64,000 nucleotides of DNA from Tribonema minus (Eukaryota > Sar > Xanthophyceae > Tribonematales > Tribonemataceae): assembly GCA_017506865.1 (NCBI GenBank), contig JAFCMP010000479.1, positions 558,001 to 622,000 of the forward strand, in the 5' to 3' direction. Shown piece by piece: positions 1 through 13,126 of this stretch. Under the pieces are notes generated by a model, which ran no database searches, was not told the origin of the DNA, and saw only the letters and a list, made by a program, of their open reading frames with translations. A program made the position numbers and the translations under genes. Position 1 is the stretch's first letter; each line of letters starts with the position of its first letter.

Positions 1-547
1 AGTCTTCACTTCTTCGCAGCTTGACTTTGAACCGATATGGTGCAGTAGGCATCACCATTCGCTGCGCATCAACACAACAACAGTGACTGTTGCTGCATTT
101 AGAAAAATCGCATGCTGCTGCCTCAGGCGCAAGCTATAACTTTGGCCAGCGTTGGAACTCACGCAGGACTTTAGCAGTGTCGCATGACTTGTTGTTCGTC
201 CATGGCTCACGACCTTATCTGAGAAGGATGTGCATGGTGAGGCATTCATGCATGCTTGTCAAACAGTGTCGTGAGGGCAGCCTTCCATCCAGCACATGAT
301 GACCCTGTCGACCAGTATGCCAACAGCCTCACAGTACCTGAATGACTTGCGCAACATGCCTGGAGATATCACCTGTGCCAGTGGTACTGACACTCGCATT
401 GACCAGAATGCAAACCTCAACCAATCTGCGATCATCATAGCTGGCACTCTGGCTACAGCGCCAAGTCAACACATAAAAGCCAGTGCGAGGGGGTCAACTC
501 GTTCATGTGGAGTGACATGTGCTCCTTGTGCGCTTGTTGTTGCGCAG

Positions 548-1795
548 TTGCCCGCCTCGACGCTTCAACAATTCCAGGACCTGCGCCACAACAGCAATCT
601 GCAGGCCCTGCAGGCCACCTGGGCGCCCTGGTGCCTGCATGAGGTCTCCTCTATGTGGCCAAGGACATGACAACGGTTGCCAGCACGTACATACAGGTGC
701 ACTTCCAGCGGCGGCGCCTGGCCATCACGTACTGGGCCCTGTTCCAAGCCCTGCGGGCGCACATCATGAACGACGATGATGACCCTGATACTCAAGTCGA
801 CATGACTGTGCGCCCGTTCACCAGGTGGGCGGCAAATGCTTAGTTAAATTCAGCCCTGTATTCACAAGGTACAATGTGCATAGATTTGCAAGCAGTTTCT
901 GGCATACTCTCATCAGCACCATAGCGTTTGTGCAAGACTTAGTAATGCGGGTGTCTCAACGGCTCACATCTCTGCTGTTTTTGTGGTGCACTATGTTCGG
1001 CGTGATGTAACCTGGACAGAGGGCTGGGTGCAGGCTGTATTCACACTTGCGCCAGCCCTGCATGGCAGAGGTGGAGATGGCAGCAGGCAGCTGTTTTTGG
1101 CATTAAGCAAAGTGGTATTGGACAACTTCAACTTACTTGGTGGTTCAGCCACACGCTGCATGTATGCGCCTTATTCTGTCTCTACATGCAAGAAAGTTGA
1201 TGTGTGATGGCCTGCTCAGAATACTCAACCCGCAGTCTGGATATTCTTGACTTGGCCCTTCAGCCAGGCTTGGATGTGGTCTTCAAGTGCAATTAGAGTG
1301 AACAGTGCTTGTTTGCCACACAACTTGCGGACTCCCCCTTCTCAATTTGATTGCACGTGATGCTCCCAGGGCTGTACATGGCCTGGCTGAGCTGGTGACC
1401 ACCTATGCCGGCAATGACTTGCACGGGGAGCTGCAGGCACGCCTCAACCAGCTGGGCTTCAGGGGCGCAGAGCTGGTGATGATGGAGACGTGCAGGAGGG
1501 CGCCGATTCCTCAAGATCCTGGACATCTGCGAGACGGTGCGCCACCTGCCCAACGGCGACAGCGACGCTAGCAAGCGCCGGCTTTTGGCACAGCTGCAGC
1601 AGCTCTATGTGGAGACCAACCGCACAGACTACCAGGAGCTGATGTCGGGGTTTTTCGAGCAGTTTCCAAATGATGCCGCAGCGCGCCGCGAGAACAGGGA
1701 CGCTGTGTGGGGCCTGCTGCCGGTCCCTCCAAAGCTTACTGCCCCCCTCCCCCGCTTCAAGCCCAGCCGGCGTTCATCCGCATCGACCGCACTTG
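548..1795 (+). pseudogene. Fanzor nuclease gene, N-terminal exons
   Basis: This is probably the 5' part of the Fanzor gene whose catalytic half lies at 13,482-16,452. Readable pieces are an exon from 548 (after gttgcgcag) to about 824 (CAG|gtgggc donor), which includes the stretch TYIQVHFQRR, and a second block from 1,370 (after ctcccag) rich in helices and ending in LLPVPP. A short exon with FIRIDR follows near 1,766-1,795. An LLPVP-like motif followed by a short I-D segment is what I recall upstream of the TDG motif in Fanzor proteins, but N-termini in this family vary, so the assignment rests on position, strand and these two motifs. The frame changes near 650 and near 1,495, which may be decay, unseen small introns or sequence error. 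The start codon is not identified. Confidence 0.5.
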
Positions 1796-2334
1796 AATTG
1801 CCAGCACGCTGCCGCATCTGTCTCATAGCTGTTGTTCTCAGGTCCTTCGCCCTTGCTTGAAGTTCACTGACCAAAGTTGACAGGACTACGGCGCACGCGT
1901 GCATATGGGTGCTCTAGGGGCTGCAGGCATAGCCTCGCTGCGTAGCGCCTGTGGACAGGATGAGCACGCTTAGCCTACTAGTACTGTAGTAGAACACTAC
2001 ATACAGATGTCTTATTAGCCTAGCTGCTGGTAGTAGCACACGCAGATGTCCTATCAGCGCGCTTAACCTGTCACTCTGTCAACTGTTGGTGCGACAATCA
2101 TGATCTCATCACTCTAATATGCGTGATATGGTGATCACTGAGCGGCTGTCTGAGTCAGTATCATATGCTGAAACCTGGCAGTCACAGGCAAATGTGATGA
2201 TTGAGATTGTCATATGCTCAAACCGGTTGGTTGGTTCCATGCTTGCATACTTTTAGTATGCATCCATCGCATCGCAGCGTAACATTGGTGACGGTGTCTC
2301 ACCTTGATGTGTTTTCGTTGTCGCTGTGTCATGC

Positions 2335-2658
2335 TGTGGCAGCGGTAGGCAGAAGTGTGCAAAAATGCATGTTGAGCAATGTGGCAATGGTTGAAGTTAA
2401 ACTTCAAGTTGAAGTTGCAGTTTGACAAGTGTTGAAGTTGACGTTGTGCAATGTTCAACACAATCCCAGTTGAGGTTGAGACTCTCGAGTGGATGCTCAG
2501 CGGGCCGCGCTGAGCAATGCTGCATGCATGTCTATCTGGTTTTAACTAATCACTGAACACCCAAAATCATGGAATGAAGACTTCTTCTTGTTCAGCCACG
2601 GAGCTTGCTTGGATCGCTGTCATGACTTGACAGCACACTTCTTGGGCCCAAGGCCACA
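2335..2658 (+). repeat. Left LTR of element 1
   Basis: A TG...CA repeat of 324 bp whose partner is at 13,127-13,457. It contains a cluster of alternating ttgaag/cttcaa motifs near 2,390-2,440 that forms imperfect palindromes. The preceding four bases, ATGC, match the four after the right LTR. Confidence 0.85.
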
Positions 2659-2660
2659 TT

Positions 2661-2672
2661 TGGTGACCGGAG
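2661..2672 (+). promoter_or_regulatory. Primer-binding-like site of element 1
   Basis: TGGTGACCGGAG starts two bases after the left LTR. The leading TGG complements a tRNA 3' CCA end, as in LTR retrotransposons. The tRNA itself was not identified. Confidence 0.6.
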
Positions 2673-2989
2673 TTTGCGGATCTGGACGCTACGTCCTGGG
2701 GCACGCCCCGCCCGCAGACAAAGGTTCCTCGGGTTTTCCCTGCTGACAGGGGCCCGGACTTCACATATGGCAGGGACAGAACGGAATCCAGGACCGTTCG
2801 GACCTTCTTCCTGTCAGCCTCGGCGCACCGAGGTCTGCTTTCTGGCCCACGCACTTCTTTTGAGGTGTTTGCGGTCGTATCGTCAGCCGGACGGTACTGG
2901 GGAGCACCCCAGCCCGCCAGACCGCCAGTTTAAGGGCTGCTGACAGCCTACGTGGTAGTTTGGTTCATTGGGTAACGGCAAACTTTCTA

Positions 2990-3270
2990 CAGGCATCGTG
3001 GGCTTGCCGCAGGCCTATGTATCGCCATCGCACGCAGTTCAACGTTTCCGGTGGGCAGTTACACATCGAACGCGCAGAGTTTTGCAGGGCGGTGTGTGGC
3101 GGACGCACAGGATTTGCAGGATTCGCGTGGTAACCTTCATCTACAGGCATTCGTGGGCTCGCATCACGCCTACGTCGCCATTCTCGCACGTACACAGTTC
3201 AACTTCAGGTGGCAGTTACACATCGAACGCGCAGAGTATTTGCAGGGCGGTGTGTGACGCAGGACTGAGG
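2990..3270. repeat. Two-copy tandem repeat inside element 1
   Basis: Two related units of about 160 bp, the first from about 2,991 and the second from about 3,151. They share segments such as cagttacacatcgaacgcg and gcagggcggtgtgtg. No function is apparent. Confidence 0.6.
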
Positions 3271-3987
3271 GATTGGTGTGCCGTGCTTTGGAGCTGGTGG
3301 GAGCTTTGCGGGTCATCTGGGCGGGTTTGGCGCTCGGGTGAGCAGTGGGGCTGGCGCTTGTTGGAAAAACAGGAGGACGGGATCATTGGTCGGCGCTGAG
3401 GAGCGATTGCGAGCAGCGCTGGCGTGGCGTTGAGGCAGCGGCGCAGTACATCGGTACGTCATCTAGCGTGCTTCTCGATTGTCGCAGCTGACCTGCTCGC
3501 ACGATCGCGGCGTACTTCTGTGGCCTCATGTTGCAGTTTTCGCTTCGTTGCTAGTTTTCGAGGCGTATTCTGCGTGTTTGCTGAGGTCGCACGGTTGCGT
3601 GCTCTGGCAAACTGCTAGTTTGACGGCATTGGGATATTGCCTATTTCGGAGCACGGTATCCTACGGCCTGGTGGGATTCGTAACGTGCGGAATCGATTTC
3701 TACAGCCAGTTTTCTTGCGGGGCAGCGCTGCCACCTGGCTGCCTCGAGCACTACACCTGGTGGGCGACATTGCGCGTGCTCATTGGTGTCACTGGCTTAG
3801 TGGTCACACGTACTGCAGCTCTACACCGCCTACGGCGCTGGGGGGGGGGTGTGCTGCAGACGTCTGGTGCAGAAACTCGGCATGCAAACTGGCTCGGCAA
3901 CGGCGTATCAGCTTGCTTGACGCTCGTCTATTGAGCTCAGTGATCATCGGATGATCGAGACAATCATGGTGAGCTCATTCGGCAACG

Positions 3988-5280
3988 ATGTTGAGAGCGC
4001 ATGACATGCCAGCTTCGGTGAGACCGAGGGAAGATGACGTACAGTCATGGTGGAACTTCGGCATGCTCAGTGACGTGTCGAAAAACTCGAGGCCACCGAT
4101 GACAACATCACGTACAGATGCCGTCGAAGCTGCTTTGCCGTGCCTCAGTTCTACGCGCGGTGCAGTCGAGCTGGATGGGTCAGGTGCACGTGAGCAACCA
4201 CGCTGGACGGCAGCCACAGCAGCAGCACACCAGCCTGACGCTCTTGCGAAGAAGCTGAGGGACTTCAATCAGGTGTATGGTTCGTTCGTCTCGGAGCATC
4301 CGCACCCAACTGACGTGCCGGATTATCGGTTGGTGCCGCCGGCCTCAGTCACCAGCGGTTGTATGGTGTCAACGTGGGAACCCCGAGATGAGCTAGACTG
4401 CTGCGCGTCCTTCACCGACGATGACGAGGTCCTATGCACCGCATACGAACGGGTCGTGTGGACGGTGGCTGGGGTTCATCCTGACTCCGGTCGAGTCACG
4501 CTGGTCTGTGGCGGCGGCGCAGGTCCTAATGGTGAGGTCCGTCCCAACAAGGACTTCGAGGCGGCGGATTGGAAGGAGGCATGGATAACTGGCTAGGTCA
4601 GTCCATGGGCGCCTCAGGTTGGTGAGGTGGTCCTGTACTACAGCAGCAGTTGCGCAGACGAAAAGGCCATGCCCTCTATCGCCCAGGTCATAGGTCATGC
4701 AGAGCCAGTGTCACATCCGTTCTCGAAGGTGACTGATATGGTGCGGATCTGGCACCCTCGGCTCGGCAGGAAAGTGCAGATACCGGCTTGGCAGCTAGCG
4801 CCTTGTTGGTTGCCTCGTAACACTCATCTGCTGGCACGCTGTGGACTTCCGGGGGTCACCACCGGCGAAATTACGATGCTGGTGGAGGTGGAATGCTCGT
4901 TTGATGGCCAGGCGCGTCTGCGAGACATTCGTGATGGTTATGGCGGAGTACTTGTACGTCCCATTATCAACGGCAAGAGACAGGCAACAGTCATGCTTGC
5001 GTGGCATAAGCTACAGCCACTGGGGCGCAGTGTATCTTCCTTCTGCACCCTACCTCCTGACCGGTCGCTGACGGACTCATACGTGATGGTCCCAACAGAT
5101 GTCGAGGAGCGGGCTAGTGTGGCCTGCACCCCGTCCATGTGGCTCGCTACTGCGTTACGAGCCGCACGCATTAAGGGGTACATGTGGCATAGATGTGGCC
5201 TAGCGGCCTTGATGTGTCTACAAACTACTCATTTCCAGGGCGAGGGCCATATATACAATGACCAGATCCATGAGAGGTAA
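3988..5280 (+). other. Two unidentified consecutive ORFs in LTR element 1
   Basis: A 202-residue ORF (3,988-4,596) is followed at once by a 217-residue ORF (4,627-5,280). Neither is a recognised gag or pol product. The first has an acidic, Trp-containing C-terminal half. The second opens with a hydrophobic strand (EVVLYYSS) and alternating strands with IWHPRLG, faintly like a BAH or small beta-barrel chromatin-reader fold; this is a guess. Codon use looks coding, and both lie between the left LTR and the long repeat region on the element's sense strand, so they are probably accessory ORFs of the element. Confidence 0.4.
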
Positions 5281-8200
5281 GCTTCCAGCTTGTTTCAAGG
5301 TGTCCAGTGATTTTATTAGCAGGTGCAAGCAGCGCAGCATTGCTCAGCGCATGACGCTAACCCTAAACCAACATGCGGAGCAACCCTACTTCAAGTTGAA
5401 CACCAACCTCAACTTGAAGTTGAACTTACAACTTCATCAAATGCATGCAGAGTTGTGCGTCTCATCAACCGCTACACATGTGCTGTCGCACTTGCACCTC
5501 TGCATGCACCGCTGCCACACTAGGCCGCTGATGTACGCGTCTTGTCCCTCCTTGCTGGACTGCGCATATACGTGCAATACGTCTAGTCCACTGCGCGTGT
5601 GGTTGAGCTCTGATGGTTGTCGGGTTTCCTCACGCCGCCCCAAGAATGGCCTTCAAGGGTTTCAGATGCAGCCCTCAGTGCTCCAGCGCAGCTCGTGTAC
5701 AGGCCATGCGCCGGCTGTGCCAGGCGGTGAGGCGCGCAGTCAGTGCAGCGGGGTAGGCGACGGCGCAGCCGGCATGTCTCTGCAGGTGCCGATGTGCTCG
5801 GCGGTCCAAGTTTGCTCTGGGCCAGGTGACTCCAGCGCGCATGTGAGCCGAACTGCGCAGTTGGGCAGCAGCAAACATATATCTGCCAGTGGCGACTGCT
5901 TAGTTGGCATTGCTGTGCAGGGGAGACTGCGTGCAGATGGCGATCATGCACATGCAATCACTGGCGGTGCTTCATTGACAGTGGTGGCTCGTCAGGGCAG
6001 CAGTGCCAAAAGAGGTACCACGCCTACCACCCGCCATTGCGACATTGCCTCAACAGTAATATTAGGCGGTGACGCGGACAGCGGCGCACAAGCGGGTACG
6101 CTCAGCATCGGTGGGGGCGGCGCTCAGTTGCATGTCGATGGCGGTGGTCGCGTTGGCGACGCGAGGCGAACGAGTCCAACGACAACTGCTCCAGCGGCAG
6201 CAGAGACGCGTGTTTTGGCCAGAACGCAGGCGCCGGCATGTGTTCCAGCCACAGTGCAGGCGGGTGCAGCTGCAGCACAAGCAGATGCAATGGAGGCTGT
6301 TGCGGAACACGGGGTCGGAAGGATGGAATCTGCTGGAGGAGAGACCTCATCAGGTAACCAGTCGGCTGCAGAACGTCTGCCTGCCACTGCGAGGTCTGCA
6401 GCAACTGGTGACGGCTTGCTCATTGCTGTATCAGCATCAACATCAGTGTCAGGTAGTGACGCTGCTGAGCTGCAGACTCTCAGCCATGTTGCCATTGCAG
6501 AGGGCATCATCCTTGCTGGGCTGCCGGTACCACAAGTAGCTGATGGCAGCAGCAGGGGGCGTTGGGAAGACAGAACACCAGTGGGCAGTGGTGCATGTGC
6601 TGCTTGTGAACATGGCAGCGATGCACGGAACCCACAGGCAATCAGTAACGTTGGTGTCAGTGCGCCTCCGCTGGTCAAGGGCGTCGATGGCAGTGCTCAG
6701 GGCTCGGGTACAACATCTTCGCCGACGACACTGTGCGAACCTGCATTGGGCGCACCTCAGCAACACATGCCTCAGGCAGAGGTGATGTCAACAGCAGCTC
6801 AGGCGGGAGTAACGGCAGCACAGGCTGGTGCGAGTGGAGCGGTTGCAAAGCGTAGAAGTCAGAGCAAAGACACGGCATTTGCGAAGGTGGCACTTCAGTC
6901 AGCGGTACCACAGGGCAAGGACACGGAATTTGCTGTGGTGGCACATCAGTCAGGTACTCTGTCGCCTGCACTAGTATCGCTGTCCCTGCCTGCAGAAACC
7001 TCAGCTAGTACTGCAGATATGGGAGCGGCTCACGGCATCATGTCTGCCGGCGCGTTAGCACTGCTGTCAGCAACACACACTGGTGACGCGAGCACTGGAT
7101 TGCAGTCTCGGAGCCATGCCGCTGTGGAAGGCGACAGCGCCCTGGGCATCGTTGTGCCAGCGGTGGCTGGTATTCGATGTTGGCAGCAGCGCACGAGGCT
7201 CAGCAACACTGACTGCTGGCCGGCATGGCAGCACTTCACCGAGCTCGGCACGGGCTGGTGTTTGCAACAGCGGCGCTCCGGGCCAAGTGCAATTGACAGG
7301 TGTTCTCGTCGGCTGCTCACTCAGGCTCAACATAGCAATGGCGACAGCTGGTCCGAATGGCTGTGCGCCGGATGCAGCGGTGCTGCCTGAAGATCGAGGC
7401 AGCAGTGCTCAGTGTTGTGCAGGGGTTGCAGATGCCGCGTGTGAGATCAGCAGCGTGTCACGGAGTCCGTTGCAGGGCGTGGAGGGCAGTGTTCTGCAGC
7501 AGCTGTCACAGTCGTTGATCAACAGTCCTGCTGGCAGTGCTCAGCGTCCAATTTCGCCGGCGGAGGGTCATGGAAGTATATTCACGTGCTCTGAGCAACA
7601 CACAGGCTCTACGGACCCACCTGGCGGTCATGGACAGAGAACACTGCAGCAGATCTCAGAGCCACCTGTTCATTGCAGCAGTGCTCACAGCCCCATGCAG
7701 TTCTCGGACGCTGTTGGCGACCATGGCAGCAGCGCCCTCAGCATGGCACCACAGACCGCTGGTAAGCACGGATGCTGTCCTTGGAGCTCAGCATCGGAGA
7801 CTAGTTCTGGCGGCAACTCATCCGACTTGACATCGACAGACGGGAGCGCCGATGGCAGCACTTGCGTCTCGATGCAGCTGACTGCCGGTTATCACAGCAG
7901 TGGACAAGACACTCAGTCTGCTTCATTCATTAGTCTTGTTGAAGGCGGGCGCAGCTGTGAACAGTGCTCAGTGCTGCGGACAGACGAGTTTGGTGGCAGC
8001 GGCATTGTGGGCTGTGTGCGGGTTGTAGGAGTCGGTGCTACTCGCAACGACGAGGCCCTGGGGCACGAAGCAACAGCCCCTATGGCGGCCAGGCCAACGG
8101 CGGGTGATAGTATCAGGCATAACATCACACAGTTTGCTTGCAGCGGTAGTGGCAATTGCGGCACAACACACACGCCCGAACCTCTCTGTGGTGGTCAAGT

Positions 8201-11200
8201 CGGCGTTCAGCCGTGTTTTGCAAAGGTTACAAGCGCTGCTTGCGAGCGTGGCAACACTGCATGCAGCTGCATGACACTACCGGCTACTGGCTCTGTCTGC
8301 AGCACATCTGTCTCGGCGCCGCCGACTAGATCTTGTGGCGGTGGTGCACAGTGCTCCGCAAGGGTGGCTGTTGCAGGCGCTGCTTGCAGGCATGACAGCA
8401 ACACACGCAGCTCAGTACCAAAATGTCTTGGCTTTGATGGCAGTGCTCTGCCCACAGCGCCGCTGCTCGATCGTCTTGACGGCAATACTCAGCAATCATC
8501 AACTCCGCTGCTGGACACACATGGCAGCAACACTCAGGGCCTTGTGCATTTGGCAGGTTGCGCAGGTGGACCTCTATGGTCCGGGCAGTCCTCAATGCGG
8601 TCCTGCGAGACTGATGGCAGTGGTGCTCAGGGCTTCGCACAGTGCTCCAACATTGCTGATGGTCTCGGCAGCAGCGCCCTCGGCACAACACCACCGATTA
8701 TTTGCGAGCACGGGGGCAATGCACAGAGCTCAGAGATGCCGACGGGTCCTTGCAGCAGGGCACTACGGCCAGCGTCGTTCAGCCTGGTCAATGGCGTCAA
8801 CGACAACGCTCAAAGCTGTTTGCAGCCTGCCAACGTGATTGATGGTCGCTGCGACGCAACACACAGTACCACGACTCCTTTTGGCGGTCTAGGGCAAAAT
8901 GCACAGGTTTTGGCGGTGGCCGTAGGGGCTGCCGGAGATCTTGGCGTCCACAGGCGGAAAGTGGGGCCGTTCACTGAAACCGATGAGAGTAGCACAGTGC
9001 CGACTCAGGGCTTGGCACAGACTGCCGGCATTGCTGACGGGGACAGAATGGCTCGCAGTTCAAAGCAGCTACCTGGTCACATATGCAATGCGAGAAGCTC
9101 AGCCGCAACCATAGGCGCCAACATACAAAGCTTAGTGCCGCGGACAGAGGGAATCAGCAGCAGTGCTCACGGCTTTGCACAGCATGCTGATGCCGGTGGT
9201 GGCAATGGCGACGGGGTAGCCGGTTTAGCATTGCCGCCTGCTGGCGACACGGGTACGGAAAGCTCAACGCAGTTGGCAGGCGATGGTGGTGGTCATGACG
9301 CTATCAGCACAACACGGAGCCCAACGTACCGTCTGCTGGTGGCAGCATTACAGACAGCACCGCTCAATCATCCGCCGTCAATAGTGGTGGTCGTCACGAT
9401 ACGGCGCACGGCTCAGCGCCGCTTTGTGGTGCACATGGGCGACGCGTCGTTCAGGTGTGTGCAGCAATTAATGGTGTTGCCGAAAGGTGCGACCGCAATA
9501 CACAGACTCTGAGCTCAGAGCCGCCGATGGAGAGTGCTGGCAGCAATGCTCAAGGCCTGGCAAAGTCTGCTGGCTCCAGCGGCAATCATGGCGACGGGAT
9601 TTGTAGCTCAGGGCCTCTGTCTACACAAGGCTTTGCACAGTCAGCTGTCGCTGGAGGTAACGGTGGTGTTAGGACCCACGGCTCAGTGCAGCCATCTGTT
9701 CTTCTCGATGGCAGTACACATGACAGTGGTGTCATCAGCACTGCGCACGGCTTTGCGCTGACTTCAGGTGTCACAGCTGGAAAATGCGGCAGCTTCTACA
9801 GCGCACAAAGCTTGGCATCGCAGTCTGGAACCGGTAGCAACAGCATAGCGAACACAACAACGCTCAGCCTGGTCGGTGGCCAAGCCAGCAGTCGACAGGG
9901 CTCTCATGCTGCACAGGCGGTAGCGGGTCATGATGGTACCATGCAGCCAATGGACATGGGCTCAGGCCCGACCAAGAGGGTTGAGCAATCCCGAATGGGG
10001 GGTCGCTCTACTCTCCTGTTGGAGGCGGCGAGCAATGCAGTGCAGGATCTACACACAGGTGCACTGCGTCAGCAGCAGGCCATTAGCTCCCACCCGCCCT
10101 CTCGCCCTGGCTGCTGTGTTGGCACGCTCTCTTATTCGCTCTCAAGCGTGGTGGGGGGAGATATCGGCAGTGATGACACAGCAGCATCGGCTGGCACTGG
10201 CAACGGCGACCTCTTGCTGCAGCAGCGGGTGCGTGATCGGCTGGCACTGGCAACGGCGGCCATTTGCTGCAGCAGCGGGTGCGTAAAGCCTTACAGCATC
10301 AGCGACCGCAACTCTCCAACGAGGCTGCCGGTACAACATATGCGATCGGCTATCATAGTGGCCACTTGCTGCGCCAGCAACAATGCTTGGTGGCAGCTGG
10401 TGAGTCTGGTGGTGATGCGACGGCATGTGTGTCAGACAGTGGTGGTACCTTAAGGGCGGCCCTCGACATCAGCCAGACAGCACAACTCGGTCTGCGGACT
10501 GGCAAATTACTGCCGGATCAGGCACACAAGGCTCAGCAACAGCAACGCCCAGCACTGCCGCATCAACAGCAAGCGTCCGCAATGCAGCAGCTGCGGTCAG
10601 CACCGGTCCAGCGTTTATCACCAGCGCAGCACAAGCATCAGCGGCAGCTCCTCCTCGCAGCACCACAGCCGCAGCAGTGCTCTTTTCTGACAGGCGGCAT
10701 TTGTTTTCATCAGGCACTGTGTCCTAAAGCGCAATGGACAGGCTCACCAACACCAACGCACATGGTTGCAGGGCCCAGAACAGAGGAGGCCGCTCTTGTG
10801 CCCGCTAATGGCATTGATGACGCCTCTGTGCCGTTCGACCCAGGGATCTGTAGCAAGGTATACTATGCAACAGTCCCTGCTGCCATGGGCGTCTCTTCGA
10901 AACCGCCTGCAACGCGCATCAGCGACAGTCTCCCGAGAGATGCAGGATTTCGGGCGAGGTGCAGCTACCCTCATTGCCTCTGATAGTTCAACGCTGCACG
11001 GAGTGCACACCTGTCACGTTGCTCAGCAGTACCAGCAGCAATACAGGGACAGGAGTTGTATCATGCCACAGCAGTGAAGGCTCTGCATCGTTTGGAGAGG
11101 TTGGAGGCATCTGCTGCATCTTAGCACCCTTGACGACAGCGCCCAAAACGCATGAACTCATCACGGCAATCAGTATCAAGGTGGATGCCATGGTTTTCCC

Positions 11201-12180
11201 CAGACCTGTGTGCGGCAGCGATGGTGGCACAGCAGTGGCCATCGGCAACAGCAGCAGGCAACGCTCAATCGCTGGGATTCCATCGGCAGTTGAGTGCAAC
11301 ATGGAGGCAGTTCAGCTCGTTGCAGTGGTAACTACAGCTGGCGCACGTCGGTTGGCGGAGGCCGTGCAACGCAAGGCAATGGTGCTTGTACAGCAAGGCA
11401 CTGCACGAGCTGGGATCACGGCATCTATGCGATGCGCAGCACCAGTGCCTGCGCGGCATAGTCCAATGGCAGGGCGTACAGCAATGACGACACGCAGCAT
11501 TGACCCTGGAGAGGTAGCCGCACGCAACAACGGCAGCTATACAGGGCATACAAGCGGCGAGGGTGAGGCACACACTGCTGGCAGCTGTATCGCAATATGC
11601 AACGGCGGAGGCAAGGCATACGGCTATGCTGTGCTGCGTGACGACGAGGTCAGGACGCATGATGTGGTTGTGCCACGCGGCGGGGAGAACGATGTACAGC
11701 CGATGGCACACACCACAGTTAATCGGCAGGAGGCGCATGGTGATGTGGTGGCGCGTGGCTTCGAGGACAAGGAGCCTAACGCGACAGGGGAAGTCGGCGG
11801 CAGTAGCGGAGTACAAACGGTACCACGGAGAGCAATGATGCGCACACCGGTGTACGCATTGAGGGTTAGAGCTCGGGCGACAGTCGCCACTGAGGAGGTT
11901 GTGGTGTCCAGCAATCGGGCTCACGTGCGCAGATGGCGGCTCACTGCTGCAGCACGCAGAACTTGGCGGAGTGCCCGAGGAGGAGATCGCTCTCAGCTGA
12001 CACTACAACCTCAGCAAGCAGACCTGTTGCTGGCGGCGATAGTAGCACACCTCAAGGGCGGCGTGATGCTGCTGTCCTCACTACGCAGCTCAGGGAGGTG
12101 CATGCGGCCAAGTGTCATGGCTATCATGTGCTGACCGGAGGGTCATACGGGTTAGTGGAGCTCAATACCGCCGACGCCTG
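5258..12180 (+). other. Long degenerate-repeat reading region of element 1
   Basis: About 6.9 kb is covered on the + strand by overlapping long ORFs of 710, 809, 332, 239 and 391 residues. They encode a low-complexity protein made of degenerate units of roughly 20-24 residues around cores such as HGSSAQG, GSNTQG and DGSGAQGFAQ. Composition is Gly, Ser, Ala, Gln, Thr and, unusually, Cys. At DNA level the unit is a diverged 60-75-bp tandem repeat with cores like catggcagcagtgctcag. There is no transmembrane segment or known domain. A 2.65-kb part has a second copy at 60,967-63,620. It occupies the place of gag-pol in the LTR element. Whether it is translated is unknown; it may be an expanded minisatellite with accidentally open frames. 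Confidence 0.5.
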
Positions 12181-12181
12181 A

Positions 12182-13126
12182 GGCGGCAAGGAGAGAAGGC
12201 GGTGCCGGAGGAGGACAGCCTGAGGTGTTGAGGAGTGGTTGTGCCTCAGACACTTGTAGGAGCCGTTGGCGTACAACAGTTGTTGTTTTGACCGCAAGTC
12301 CGGCGAGGTTGCTTGACGCTCCTAGTAGAGCAAGAGGTGACACGTGAGTTACAGTGTCGCATGCCTGGCGTGCAAGCTATGGCGGCAAGGCAACATGCCG
12401 GAGCGTGGTCTTGGCGGGGAGGAAACGAGGAGCCCGTCTCTGTCATGGGGGGGTAGATATTATTGGGCTGTTTCCAACTATATTCGCGGGTAGCAGGAGC
12501 ATACTGTTGTTTTTACCGGCTATCTGGCTCGGTGGTGGGGGCAATCGGATGTCAGGGCTCACGTTAGTGTAGGCGGCACGGCATCTGGCGGAGGAAGTTG
12601 TCGTTACACGATACGGAGTGCCGTAGCTTCTCTGACTGCTTACCCGTAGTCGCTATGGGCATCAAGCGGGTTTTCAAATGTGCAAGAGGGCACATGGTGT
12701 AGCTTAGCAATGTCTGGCCACACACCCGTTCTACGCGGCCAAGTGCAGGAGGATGTCGTCATCATGCAGTTAACGCCTGGATTCTCTGGCTGCTGGTTGC
12801 TCAGCGTCTGGAGCGAGACCGGGGTTTGGGGGTACCAAGAGGTTGGTCGCAACCCTTAGCGTGGTGCGACGGCCTACACAACTGGACTGCCACCCCAGCC
12901 TAGGACATGGGGGGGTGTTATTTGTGCGTTTGCGCGAGCGCAGTGCGTCGGCACCGGCCATTGTGCTGTATGCGTTTCCTGCTTCTGTTTTGCAGCAGGG
13001 TACTTACTAGGTGTAACGGATTGTTTGCACGTGATGTGAGGACATCCAGTGATGCACAGCACATGCATATTGCTTGTACCGCTGCAGGTTGTGCATGGAT
13101 GCAGAGAGCACCATGCAGGGGGGGTA
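12182..13126. other. Non-coding 3' region of element 1
   Basis: After the repeat region I see no credible gene, only short ORFs on both strands. The stretch ends in the purine run agggggggta at 13,116-13,126, which serves as the polypurine tract next to the right LTR. Confidence 0.5.

Noticed and set aside
3479-3954. Hydrophobic 151-residue ORF as a membrane protein
   Set aside because: Two overlapping frames are equally open and neither shows a family motif; hydrophobicity follows from base composition.
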